From contig DQNX01000070.1 in the NCBI GenBank assembly GCA_015658965.1, positions 1 to 7,664 of the forward strand: a stretch of DNA of 7,664 nt. The letters are read 5' to 3'. Under the pieces are notes generated by a model that searched no databases, was not told where the DNA came from, and was given only the letters and a program-made list of their open reading frames with translations. Numbering within the stretch: the stretch's first letter is position 1; every line of letters begins with the position of its first letter. This DNA comes from Gammaproteobacteria bacterium (lineage in GTDB: Bacteria; Pseudomonadota; Gammaproteobacteria; PS1; Pseudothioglobaceae). Positions 1 through 6,471 of this stretch are shown one piece after another. The position numbers were made by a program, and so were the translations under genes.

Positions 1-428
1 ACATTGCCCTCAGCTGGATTTTGGAAACGCACCACCCCAGAGCTCAAATTTTTGTGCTGACAATGGCCGTCATATTTGGCTTTTTCACCCTTGGCCATTA
101 ATTCATCGCGCAAGGTTTGTAAGCGTTCTTGTGAGCATTCGCAATAATAAGCTTTGCCTTGAACCAAGAGCTGTTGAACGATGGCCTCATACCGATCAAA
201 TCGATCCGTTTGATAATAAGGACCTTCATCATGGCCTAATCCTAGCCATTGCATGCCATCCAAAATTGCATCAACTGAAGCCTGGGTTGAGCGCTCTCGA
301 TCTGTATCTTCAATACGCAAGATAAACTGGCCTTGTTGTTTCTTAGCCCACAACCAAGCAAATAAGGCGGTTCTAGCACCGCCAATATGTAAATAACCCG
401 TTGGGGAAGGTGCAAATCTTGATTTCAT
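1..428 (-). CDS. gltX: Glutamyl-tRNA synthetase, N-terminal part (runs off the left edge)
   Basis: Class I aminoacyl-tRNA synthetase that charges tRNA-Glu with glutamate in the cytoplasm. Only the first 142 codons lie in the window; the 3' end is beyond base 1. The protein starts MKSRFAPSPTGYLHIGGART, with the class I 'HIGH' signature as HIGG at residues 14-17 and the usual RIEDTDRERS block at 38-47. A zinc site of the E. coli GltX type is intact: C96, C98, C123 and H125, which corresponds to the Cys-x-Cys ... Cys-x-His arrangement. The ATG at 428-426 is chosen because the conserved N-terminus begins there and an AAGG ribosome-binding site lies 6 bases upstream. It sits 8 bases after the Sel1-repeat gene on the same strand, so the two are probably co-transcribed. 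The KMSKS loop lies outside the window, so a non-discriminating GltX cannot be told from a paralogue. Confidence 0.96.
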   Translation of the reverse strand, partial: MKSRFAPSPTGYLHIGGARTALFAWLWAKKQQGQFILRIEDTDRERSTQASVDAILDGMQWLGLGHDEGPYYQTDRFDRYEAIVQQLLVQGKAYYCECSQERLQTLRDELMAKGEKAKYDGHCQHKNLSSGVVRFQNPAEGN

Positions 429-434
429 AAGATG

Positions 435-438
435 CCTT
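435..438 (-). promoter_or_regulatory. Ribosome-binding site of gltX
   Basis: On the minus strand AAGG lies 6 bases before the gltX ATG and overlaps the TAA stop of the upstream Sel1-repeat gene. This suggests translational coupling and supports the chosen gltX start. Confidence 0.6.
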
Positions 439-883
439 AGGCAATTTTCTCAGCACGTGCATACCAAGCCTGCGCTTTGTTTGTATCTTGTGGCACTTCT
501 TTGCCATCTTCATACAGCATGCCCAGTGCATACATTGCCCCTGGTAAATCAAACTCAGCGGCTTTTTCAAACCACTCAATTGCCTTGTTAATGTCTTTTT
601 CTATACCTTCACCAGTCATATAAGCCACACCAATCATATGATGCGCAAATACATGATTCTGTTTAGCGGCCTGGATAAAATTCTCAAAACCTAGCGGTTG
701 GTTTTCCACCATGCCCAAACCATTCATTTGCATCATGCCTAAGCGCCACAATGATTCTGCATCGCCTTGAGCTGCAAGCGGTGCTAGCAACTGATATGCC
801 ATTGAAAAATTTTTAGAATCAAAAGCAGCGATACCGCTGTTTAAATCTGCCGAGTAAGCATCTGTTTCGTTAGAATTGGACAT
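437..883 (-). CDS. Sel1-repeat (TPR-like) protein, 148 aa
   Basis: Small helical-repeat protein, probably a protein-protein interaction scaffold; its partner cannot be read from the sequence. At least two full Sel1 units are clear, about residues 77-112 (IGVAYMTGEGIEKDINKAIEW) with AIEWFEKAAE, and 113-145 (YALGMLYEDGKEVPQDTNKA). A more divergent unit covers about 40-76 (LWRLGMMQMNGLG), and a partial one about 16-39 ends in PLAAQGDA. The N-terminus (MSNSNETDAY) is polar with no signal peptide or membrane segment, so a cytoplasmic location is likely. Most Sel1 proteins with a known role are secreted or membrane-linked, so this one is a poorly characterised type. No strong Shine-Dalgarno precedes the ATG at 883. 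It lies directly upstream of gltX, and its stop codon overlaps the gltX ribosome-binding site. Family assignment is confident; function is unknown. Confidence 0.88.
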   Translation of the reverse strand: MSNSNETDAYSADLNSGIAAFDSKNFSMAYQLLAPLAAQGDAESLWRLGMMQMNGLGMVENQPLGFENFIQAAKQNHVFAHHMIGVAYMTGEGIEKDINKAIEWFEKAAEFDLPGAMYALGMLYEDGKEVPQDTNKAQAWYARAEKIA

Positions 884-977
884 GATATTTGTTATTTAAA
901 AAATAGAACAATTTTACACGCAGACCTTCGCCTAAATAAGGATGATTGGCATAATTCAACTTTTGATGATTATTCAT
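870..977 (-). CDS. Possible small ORF or gene remnant, 35 codons
   Basis: Minus-strand reading frame from ATG at 977 to TAA at 870, overlapping the first 14 bases of the Sel1-repeat gene. The product starts MNNHQKLNYANHPYLGEGLR and continues VKLFYFLNNKYHVQF. The middle part, YANHPYLGEGLRVKLFYF, has the look of real protein: a mix of Gly, charged and aromatic residues, with alternating character like a beta strand. Its DNA is more GC-rich than the flanking intergenic sequence. An in-frame TGA lies six codons upstream of the ATG, so the frame is short. It may be a genuine small protein co-transcribed with the Sel1 gene, the remnant of an eroded gene, or chance. I do not recognise a family. Confidence 0.25.
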   Translation of the reverse strand: MNNHQKLNYANHPYLGEGLRVKLFYFLNNKYHVQF

Positions 978-979
978 AT

Positions 980-1007
980 TTGTGCAAAGTTCTCACACGG
1001 TTATAAT
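980..1007 (+). promoter_or_regulatory. Predicted sigma70-type promoter of the peptidoglycan gene run
   Basis: A perfect -10 hexamer, TATAAT, lies at 1002-1007. TTGTGC at 980-985 is a partial -35 match (TTG conserved) with a 16-base spacer. Transcription would start near 1013-1016, leaving a leader of about 30 bases before the ATG at 1043. This is the only convincing promoter seen ahead of the seven-gene run, and no comparable site appears between those genes. Confidence 0.6.
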
Positions 1008-1042
1008 GTATTTTTAAACCTTCAAACAACTTCAATACTGGC

Positions 1043-1405
1043 ATGGAATTTAATCAACAAGAATCCGAAATAAATTCCATTGTTTCTGTTGATAACGCCC
1101 AGATTAAATTAGCCCATACTTGCTTAAAAACACCTTGTTTTATTTCACCTCGTTATTTCACAGAAACTGAAATAACCAACTTAGATCAACTGGATAAAGC
1201 CACGCTTTTCCCGCTGATTTCACAAGACGACGTCGACATACTCATTATTGGTACTGGCAAGACAACTCAGTTCCTACATCCAAAGCAACAAATAGAAATT
1301 CAGCAAATGGGTATTGGCGTAGAGAGTATGAATCATGAGTCTGCTTGTCGAAGTTTTAACTTACTGTTGTCCGATATTCGACGCGTTGGTTTACTGCTGT
1401 TATGA
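1043..1405 (+). CDS. Mth938-like / DUF498 family protein, 120 aa
   Basis: Member of the Mth938-like (DUF498, COG3737) family: small single-domain alpha/beta proteins common in proteobacteria and related to the mitochondrial complex I assembly factor NDUFAF3. The bacterial role is unknown. Family features are VDILIIGTGKTTQFL at about 64-78, where the GTG turn is typical, and the C-terminal block GIGVESMNHESACRSFNLLL (90-109) followed by SDIRRV, matching the usual 'GIGVE.M.. .ACRTYN.L..E.R.V' pattern. There is no signal peptide or membrane segment. The length is normal for the family. The ATG at 1043 follows the predicted promoter by about 30 bases, with no clear Shine-Dalgarno. The stop overlaps the rodA start (ATGA, 1402-1405), so it is the first gene of the run and probably translationally coupled to rodA. 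A cell-wall role is suggested only by position. Confidence 0.85.
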   Translation: MEFNQQESEINSIVSVDNAQIKLAHTCLKTPCFISPRYFTETEITNLDQLDKATLFPLISQDDVDILIIGTGKTTQFLHPKQQIEIQQMGIGVESMNHESACRSFNLLLSDIRRVGLLLL

Positions 1406-2547
1406 CCCGCACTCTGCTTGGGGAAATTCGCCATTTTTGGCATTATTTCAAGATGGATACACCGCTATTTTTATTACTAATAGCAACAAGCGCATTTGGG
1501 TTAACGGTACTTTACAGCGCCTCTGACAACTCAACGACTTTGCTTTATAAGCAAATAACTCACTTTACACTCGCCTTTAGCGTGATGTTGATCATTGCAC
1601 AAATACCCCCTTATCTTTTCCGCCGTTATTCACCCTACCTAATGTTATTTGGTATTTTTTTACTGACTTTAGTTTTGCTGTTTGGTTCTAGTAGTGGCGG
1701 TGCACAGCGCTGGCTTGATTTGGGTTTTGTGCGTTTTCAGCCTTCAGAATTAATGAAAGTCATCGTACCCATTGCTATCGCCTCTATCCTGAGTGAAAAA
1801 ACCCTACCACCCAAGTCGTTACCTTTATTGATTTCTATTATTTCCATTGTTTCCATCGTTCTGCTGATTGCCAAACAGCCTGACTTAGGCACTTCTTTGC
1901 TGATTGGTGCCAGCGGTGTTTATGTGTTATTTTTCTCAGGTGTTCGCATTCAATTAATCAAACGCAACAATTGGCTTAATTTTGGTTTAATAATCTCATT
2001 AATTGGTAGTGCTGGCTATATCGCTTGGAACTACTTACTCATGGCTTATCAAAAAAAACGCATCCTCACACTCATCGACCCAAGCTCAGATCCGCTAGGC
2101 TCAGGCTATCATATATTACAATCCAAAATCGCCATTGGTTCTGGTGGCTTGCTGGGCAAGGGCATTGAGCAAGGCTCGCAATCTCAGCTTGATTTTCTAC
2201 CCGAACACACCACTGATTTTATTTTTTCCGTTATTGCTGAAGAATTAGGCTTTATAGGGGTGCTATTCCTACTGTCTATTTACGGCTTAATAATTTATCG
2301 ATGTTTAATTATCTCTTACGAATCTGAAGACACCTTTTCTAAATTACTCGGCGCCAGCTTAACCCTGATTTTCTTCACTTACATTTTTGTTAATATTGGC
2401 ATGGTATCTGGTCTATTGCCTGTTGTTGGTGTGCCTTTACCACTCATCAGTTATGGTGGCTCTTCGCTGATCACGCTCATGGCTAGCTTTGGCATTATTA
2501 TGTCTATTCGTAAACACAAAGCCCCCAGATACTTGGACAAACTCTAG
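1402..2547 (+). CDS. rodA: RodA, SEDS-family peptidoglycan glycosyltransferase of the elongasome
   Basis: Inner-membrane glycan polymerase that joins lipid II units during lateral wall growth, normally working with the class B transpeptidase PBP2. The 381-residue protein has about ten hydrophobic segments, roughly at 20-40, 52-68, 77-95, 117-131, 138-156, 160-180, 192-213, 274-300, 315-337 and 345-367. SEDS landmarks are WLDLGFVRFQPSELMK (104-119, with E116), KQPDLGTSLL (158-167), the periplasmic-loop GSGGLLGKG (246-254) and FLPEHTTDF (265-273). D272 corresponds to the essential Asp262 of E. coli RodA. The C-terminal signature GVPLPLISYGGSS (343-355) is intact. Length is close to the E. coli protein (370 aa), so nothing is truncated. 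The start overlaps the preceding stop by ATGA, and mltB begins 4 bases after its stop. Unlike the common arrangement, no PBP2 gene (mrdA) precedes it here. FtsW is the main alternative, but the rodA-mltB-dacA order favours RodA. Confidence 0.95.
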   Translation: MTRTLLGEIRHFWHYFKMDTPLFLLLIATSAFGLTVLYSASDNSTTLLYKQITHFTLAFSVMLIIAQIPPYLFRRYSPYLMLFGIFLLTLVLLFGSSSGGAQRWLDLGFVRFQPSELMKVIVPIAIASILSEKTLPPKSLPLLISIISIVSIVLLIAKQPDLGTSLLIGASGVYVLFFSGVRIQLIKRNNWLNFGLIISLIGSAGYIAWNYLLMAYQKKRILTLIDPSSDPLGSGYHILQSKIAIGSGGLLGKGIEQGSQSQLDFLPEHTTDFIFSVIAEELGFIGVLFLLSIYGLIIYRCLIISYESEDTFSKLLGASLTLIFFTYIFVNIGMVSGLLPVVGVPLPLISYGGSSLITLMASFGIIMSIRKHKAPRYLDKL

Positions 2548-2551
2548 CCAC

Positions 2552-3556
2552 ATGCGACGATTATTAATCATAATTCCGCTGTTATTATTTTCCTGGGTAC
2601 ACGCCAAAACACTGCCAGCGACACAATTTAAATCGGCGCAAAATTTCATTCATAAAATGGTCAAAGAGCATCATTTTAATCAAGACGAATTGTTGTTCAT
2701 TTTTTCTAAAATTGAATTAACCGTTGCTGACAAAACCCAGAAAGAAACCAAGAAAATTAAAAAACCCAAAAGCCAGCCGATGGCTTGGGATAAATACAAA
2801 GGCTTGTTCCTAACTCAGTCTCGCATTCAAAATGGGGCAAAATTTTGGCGTGACAACCTCGCTACTTTAAAACGAGCCGAAAGTACTTACAACGTCCCCA
2901 TAGAAATCATCGTGGCCATTCTTGGTGTAGAAACCAGCTACGGCCAGAAGAAAGGCACACACCCTACATTAGAAACTTTGGTTAAGCGCGCTTTTGGCAA
3001 TTACCGACGACGTAATTTTTATAAAAAAGAGCTTGAGTCTTTCTTGCTTATGTCGCGTGAAAACGCACTACCGCCGCTCGCAATTAAAGGCTCATACGCA
3101 GGTGCAATGGGCTATCCACAGTTTATTGCCAGCTCATACCGCCATTATGCCGTTGATTTTAATCAAGACGGAAAAATCGACTTGTTTTCAAACCCGATTG
3201 ATGCCATTGGTTCAATTGCCAATTATTTTGACAAACACCAATGGCACGACTTTGGGGAAATTGCGCGCCCTATCTCGCTATCAAGTACGCAGCTAAAACA
3301 CGCAAAACGCTCTACCAACCAGCCCAAGAAAAATGCCAAATTCTGGCGTAACAATAGTTTGAATATCGACTCAGATATTGCCAATAAAACCAAACTTGCT
3401 TTCATTCGCCTACCGCAACAAAAAATTGACGAAACTTGGCTCACTTTTTGGAATTTCTACGTACTAACCCGTTATAATCACGATAATAGATATGCCATGG
3501 CCGTCTACCAATTATCAAAAGAAATAAAACAACAACTCAATCAAAATAATCACTAA
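2552..3556 (+). CDS. mltB: MltB-type lytic transglycosylase (family GH103), 334 aa
   Basis: Periplasmic enzyme that cleaves the MurNAc-GlcNAc bond of peptidoglycan and leaves 1,6-anhydroMurNAc ends. The catalytic glutamate is E127 in ILGVETSYG (123-131), equivalent to E162 of E. coli MltB. GAMGYPQFIASSYR (184-197) and DAIGSIANYF (217-226) are typical GH103 motifs. DFNQDGKIDLF (202-212) resembles the EF-hand-like calcium loop known from Slt35. The C-terminal NRYAMAVYQL (312-321) is also conserved. The start at 2552 is preferred over an in-frame ATG at 2489 because it yields a clean signal peptide (MRRLLIIIPLLLFSWVHA, then KTLP) and begins 4 bases after rodA. There is no cysteine anywhere, so this is not a lipoprotein as E. 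coli MltB is. A predicted signal peptidase I cut after VHA would release a soluble periplasmic enzyme. dacA follows after 5 bases. Confidence 0.93.
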   Translation: MRRLLIIIPLLLFSWVHAKTLPATQFKSAQNFIHKMVKEHHFNQDELLFIFSKIELTVADKTQKETKKIKKPKSQPMAWDKYKGLFLTQSRIQNGAKFWRDNLATLKRAESTYNVPIEIIVAILGVETSYGQKKGTHPTLETLVKRAFGNYRRRNFYKKELESFLLMSRENALPPLAIKGSYAGAMGYPQFIASSYRHYAVDFNQDGKIDLFSNPIDAIGSIANYFDKHQWHDFGEIARPISLSSTQLKHAKRSTNQPKKNAKFWRNNSLNIDSDIANKTKLAFIRLPQQKIDETWLTFWNFYVLTRYNHDNRYAMAVYQLSKEIKQQLNQNNH

Positions 3557-3561
3557 AAATT

Positions 3562-4713
3562 ATGAAATATCAATTACTTATAAAAAAAATATTCCCCTTA
3601 TTTATTGTTGCGATTAGCCTTACTTCGCTTAATCTGCAAGCGGCTATTTTCATCACCCCAAAACAACCTGCCATCAGTGCAGCTTCGTACGTTTTGCTTG
3701 ATTACAATTCAGGTGTTACTATTGCATCAAACAAACCCCATGAAAAACATGCACCCGCCAGCTTAACCAAGTTAATGACAGCTTATGTGGTTTTTCAATT
3801 AATCACAGATGGTAGAGCGAGCCTGGAAGACGATGTAAAAATCAGTGAAAAAGCCTGGAAAACCATGGGTTCAAAAAGCTTTGTTGAAGTGGGCAAAACC
3901 ATCAAGCTTAAAATCTTACTCAAAGGCATGATTATCCAATCAGGCAACGATGCTGCAGTCGCCTTGGCTGAGCACATCGCTGGCACTGAAGGCACCTTTA
4001 CCGCGTACATGAACGAGTATGCACTAGGCCTTGGTATGCACAACACGCGCTTTGAAAACGCCTCGGGTCTCGACTTAAACGACCAACACACCACCGCGTC
4101 TGACATGGCAAAACTGGCCGCTGCCACGATCAGAGATTTTCCAGAATTCTACCCTTGGTACAGCGAGAAAGAATTTACCTATCACGACATAAAACAGCGT
4201 AATCGTAACAAACTTTTGTGGAGTGACAACACCGTTGACGGGCTTAAAACTGGCTTTACTGATAAAGCAGGTTACAACTTAGTAGCAAGCGCCAATCGCA
4301 TGGGCATGCGTTTAATCTCTGTAGTACTAGGCTCAAGTGGTGTTAAAGAGCGCACCTCACAAACACAAAAAATCTTGGATTATGGTTTTCGTTTTTTCGA
4401 AACTAAAAACATTGGCAACATCTCCCAGAGTGTGCCAATCGCCAGCTCGACCAAAGACACCCTTAAAGTCGGCCTTAAAAATTCAAAAGCCATCACTCTG
4501 GCAAGGGGTAAATACAAATTATCCCAACAAGCGATTGAGCTAAATGCTGGGCTTTCTGCACCAATCAAAAAAGGCGAGAGCGTTGGCAACTTAGTCATTA
4601 AATTTGAAGGTAAAACCATTGCAAAACTGCCACTTGTTGCACTTGAAGATGCAGCTGAAGCTGGATTCTTTAGTCAAATCTGGAGCTGGATAATGTCTCT
4701 ATTAGGATTTTAA
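3562..4713 (+). CDS. dacA: D-Ala-D-Ala carboxypeptidase, PBP5/PBP6 type (DacA)
   Basis: Low-molecular-mass penicillin-binding protein that removes the terminal D-Ala from pentapeptide stems and so limits cross-linking. All three active-site motifs of the S11 serine peptidase family are present: SLTK at 67-70 (nucleophile S67, base K70), SGN at 127-129 and KTG at 229-231. A signal peptide covers about residues 1-27 (ends NLQA, then AIF). A PBP5-type C-terminal beta domain spans about 283-365, and the protein ends in an amphipathic anchor helix, FFSQIWSWIMSLLGF (369-383), as in E. coli PBP5. Length is normal at 383 residues. No good Shine-Dalgarno precedes the ATG, 5 bases after mltB, so coupling is likely. 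An A8 tract lies in the signal-peptide region at 3582-3589. The stop overlaps the start of dat (TAATG), which fits the enzyme releasing the D-Ala that Dat can use. Confidence 0.96.
   Translation: MKYQLLIKKIFPLFIVAISLTSLNLQAAIFITPKQPAISAASYVLLDYNSGVTIASNKPHEKHAPASLTKLMTAYVVFQLITDGRASLEDDVKISEKAWKTMGSKSFVEVGKTIKLKILLKGMIIQSGNDAAVALAEHIAGTEGTFTAYMNEYALGLGMHNTRFENASGLDLNDQHTTASDMAKLAAATIRDFPEFYPWYSEKEFTYHDIKQRNRNKLLWSDNTVDGLKTGFTDKAGYNLVASANRMGMRLISVVLGSSGVKERTSQTQKILDYGFRFFETKNIGNISQSVPIASSTKDTLKVGLKNSKAITLARGKYKLSQQAIELNAGLSAPIKKGESVGNLVIKFEGKTIAKLPLVALEDAAEAGFFSQIWSWIMSLLGF
4704..4707 (+). promoter_or_regulatory. Ribosome-binding site of dat
   Basis: AGGA lies 5 bases before the dat ATG, inside the last codons of dacA. 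It is the clearest Shine-Dalgarno in the plus-strand run and supports translation of dat from the overlapping TAATG junction. Confidence 0.6.
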
Positions 4714-5546
4714 TGGTCTATCTTAACGGCCATTTTATTGCAAAAAATAAAGCCTCTATCTCTGTTATGGATAGGGGTTTTTTATTTGGCGATGGCGTTT
4801 ATGAAGTAATTCCTGTTTACCAGGGTAAGATATTTCGCCTAACCGAACATCTGCAGCGCCTGCAAAATAGCCTGGATTCAATACAAATCACCAACCCTTA
4901 TACATCTAAAAAATGGAAGGAAATTTTAACCAAACTAAACCACTTTTCATCCGAGTCCGATCAATCACTTTACCTACAAATTACCCGTGGTGCTGATACT
5001 CAGCGTAAACACAACTTTGACATCCTAACGCCTACGGTCTATATCGAAGCCAACCCACTCATAGCCAAAACCAAATCACAATTAGAAGTCGGCTTTTCTG
5101 CCATCACTCGCAAAGACATTCGCTGGCATCGGTGCGATATCAAATCCACCTCGTTGTTGGCCAATATTCTCTACGCACAAGAAGCCAAACAACACCAAGT
5201 TGAGGAGGTGATTTTATCTCGAAATAATGAAATTACCGAAGGTGCGACTTCCAATGTTTTTATACTCAAAGATAACACGCTATTCACCCACCCTACCGGC
5301 CCCAATATTCTTTCAGGCATTACCCGAGATTTGGTTATTAGCAGTGCCAAAGCCTGCAAACTCCAACTGCAAAAAACCCCATTTTCATTAAAAGACATTC
5401 AGCACGCTGACGGATTATGGATTTCAAGCTCAACACGCGAGATCATGCCCATCACTCTGCTTGATGGTCAACCCATCAACCAAGGCAAAATTCACCCAGC
5501 TTGGTCGTGCATGTACAACCATTATCAACAACTCAAAAATGACTGA
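4713..5546 (+). CDS. dat: D-amino-acid (D-alanine) aminotransferase, fold type IV PLP enzyme
   Basis: Cytoplasmic transaminase expected to interconvert D-Ala plus 2-oxoglutarate with pyruvate plus D-Glu; D-Glu is the second residue of the peptidoglycan stem peptide. K144 in the CDIKS segment (141-145) matches the PLP-binding Lys145 of the Bacillus enzyme. E176 in ITEGATSNVF (174-183) is the glutamate that holds the pyridine nitrogen, and LSGITR (200-205) is the phosphate-binding loop. R98 and H100 in TQRKH, together with Y30, match the Arg98/His100/Tyr31 carboxylate trap of Bacillus D-amino-acid aminotransferase. That separates it from branched-chain aminotransferase (IlvE) and aminodeoxychorismate lyase (PabC). 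Length, 277 residues, is normal. The start overlaps the dacA stop and has a good AGGA site; the end overlaps amgK by 8 bases. The alternatives cannot be fully excluded, since fold IV members are often misassigned, but the RxH pair is good evidence. Confidence 0.88.
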   Translation: MVYLNGHFIAKNKASISVMDRGFLFGDGVYEVIPVYQGKIFRLTEHLQRLQNSLDSIQITNPYTSKKWKEILTKLNHFSSESDQSLYLQITRGADTQRKHNFDILTPTVYIEANPLIAKTKSQLEVGFSAITRKDIRWHRCDIKSTSLLANILYAQEAKQHQVEEVILSRNNEITEGATSNVFILKDNTLFTHPTGPNILSGITRDLVISSAKACKLQLQKTPFSLKDIQHADGLWISSSTREIMPITLLDGQPINQGKIHPAWSCMYNHYQQLKND

Positions 5547-6471
5547 CCAACGCCTAGATCTACTCACCGACTGGTTAGAATTTTTTTTTGCGGATGAAAA
5601 CTTTGTCATTACTAGCGCCAGCGACGACGCCAGTTTTCGGCGTTATTTTAGAATTGAGCGAGACAATGCCAGCTTTATTGCCATGGACGCGCCACCCGAA
5701 AAAGAAAACTGCGAGCCTTTTATTCGCCTTGCCAAACACCTAGCAGCTGGCGATGTTCATGCACCAAAAATCATTGAAGCCAATCTCGAACAAGGTTTTT
5801 TATTGTTAGAAGATTTAGGTAATCAAACTTTTCTAAATGCACAGCAAAAAAACTTTACCATTCAGCATTACAAAAATGCCATCGATGTTCTAATCAATAT
5901 TCAAGCGTTAGAAACTACATCGGCCAATATTCCAGCGTATGACTCTGCACTACTCAACGCTGAAATGCAGCTACTGATCGATTGGTATTTGCCCACACTA
6001 AGCGCCGAGTGCCACGCCCAATTACAAACCATTTTTACTTTATTAAGTAATAACGCCCTGAGCACTGAACAAGTATTTGTACACCGTGATTATCACGCGC
6101 GCAACCTAATGCTGTTAGAAAAAGACGAACTGGGTGTTATTGACTTTCAAGATGCTGTCATCGGCTCAAACACTTACGATTTGGCCTCACTCCTTAAAGA
6201 TGCCTACTTTGAAATAAAACCTGCGCAGATGCAAGCCTTGCTTGCATATTTTTATCAACAAGCTGATATTAAGGTGGATATTACTGAGTTTGAAAAACAA
6301 TTCAATCTCATGGGTTTGCAGCGCCATCTTAAAATTCTAGGTATTTTTAAACGCCTTTCTATTCGTGACGGCAAACACCAATACCTAAACGACATTCCTC
6401 TGGTCAAAAAATACGCCCTGCAAATGGCCAATAAATATCCAGAATTTTCCTTATTAAAGCAGATTCTATGA
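5539..6471 (+). CDS. amgK: AmgK, anomeric MurNAc/GlcNAc kinase
   Basis: Aminoglycoside-phosphotransferase-fold sugar kinase. AmgK of Pseudomonas phosphorylates MurNAc (and GlcNAc) at C1, the first step of the MurA/MurB-independent salvage route to UDP-MurNAc. Motifs in order: a nucleotide-loop segment SDDASFRRYFRI (28-39), the hinge-region FLLLEDLG (87-94), the catalytic loop VHRDYHARNL (181-190) with base D184 and metal ligand N189, and VIDFQDAVIGSNTYDLASLL (200-219) with metal ligand D202. Length is 310 residues. The start at 5539 is chosen over an in-frame ATG at 5461 because the latter would overlap dat by 86 bases and add a non-conserved tail; from 5539 the overlap is 8 bases. No Shine-Dalgarno is evident. 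The stop overlaps the murU start by ATGA. Codons for F15-F17 form a T9 tract at 5581-5589. Choline or homoserine kinase-like enzymes share the fold; adjacency to murU settles the call. Confidence 0.92.
   Translation: MTDQRLDLLTDWLEFFFADENFVITSASDDASFRRYFRIERDNASFIAMDAPPEKENCEPFIRLAKHLAAGDVHAPKIIEANLEQGFLLLEDLGNQTFLNAQQKNFTIQHYKNAIDVLINIQALETTSANIPAYDSALLNAEMQLLIDWYLPTLSAECHAQLQTIFTLLSNNALSTEQVFVHRDYHARNLMLLEKDELGVIDFQDAVIGSNTYDLASLLKDAYFEIKPAQMQALLAYFYQQADIKVDITEFEKQFNLMGLQRHLKILGIFKRLSIRDGKHQYLNDIPLVKKYALQMANKYPEFSLLKQIL

Noticed and set aside
131..325. Plus-strand 64-codon frame
   Set aside because: It lies antisense to the conserved gltX coding sequence and has no recognisable features.
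884..960. Minus-strand promoter for the Sel1-gltX unit
   Set aside because: A TAAAAT hexamer can be found, but no acceptable -35 lies at the right spacing, so I cannot place it with confidence.
2489..2551. Upstream in-frame ATG extending mltB by 21 residues into rodA
   Set aside because: It would overlap rodA by 59 bases and bury the signal peptide behind a polar leader; the ATG at 2552 gives a clean signal peptide.
3795..4127. Minus-strand 110-codon frame inside dacA
   Set aside because: It is opposite a fully conserved PBP5 catalytic domain, with no promoter or family resemblance.
5461..5538. Upstream in-frame ATG extending amgK by 26 residues into dat
   Set aside because: It overlaps dat by 86 bases and adds sequence unlike the family; the start at 5539 fits the tight spacing of the run.
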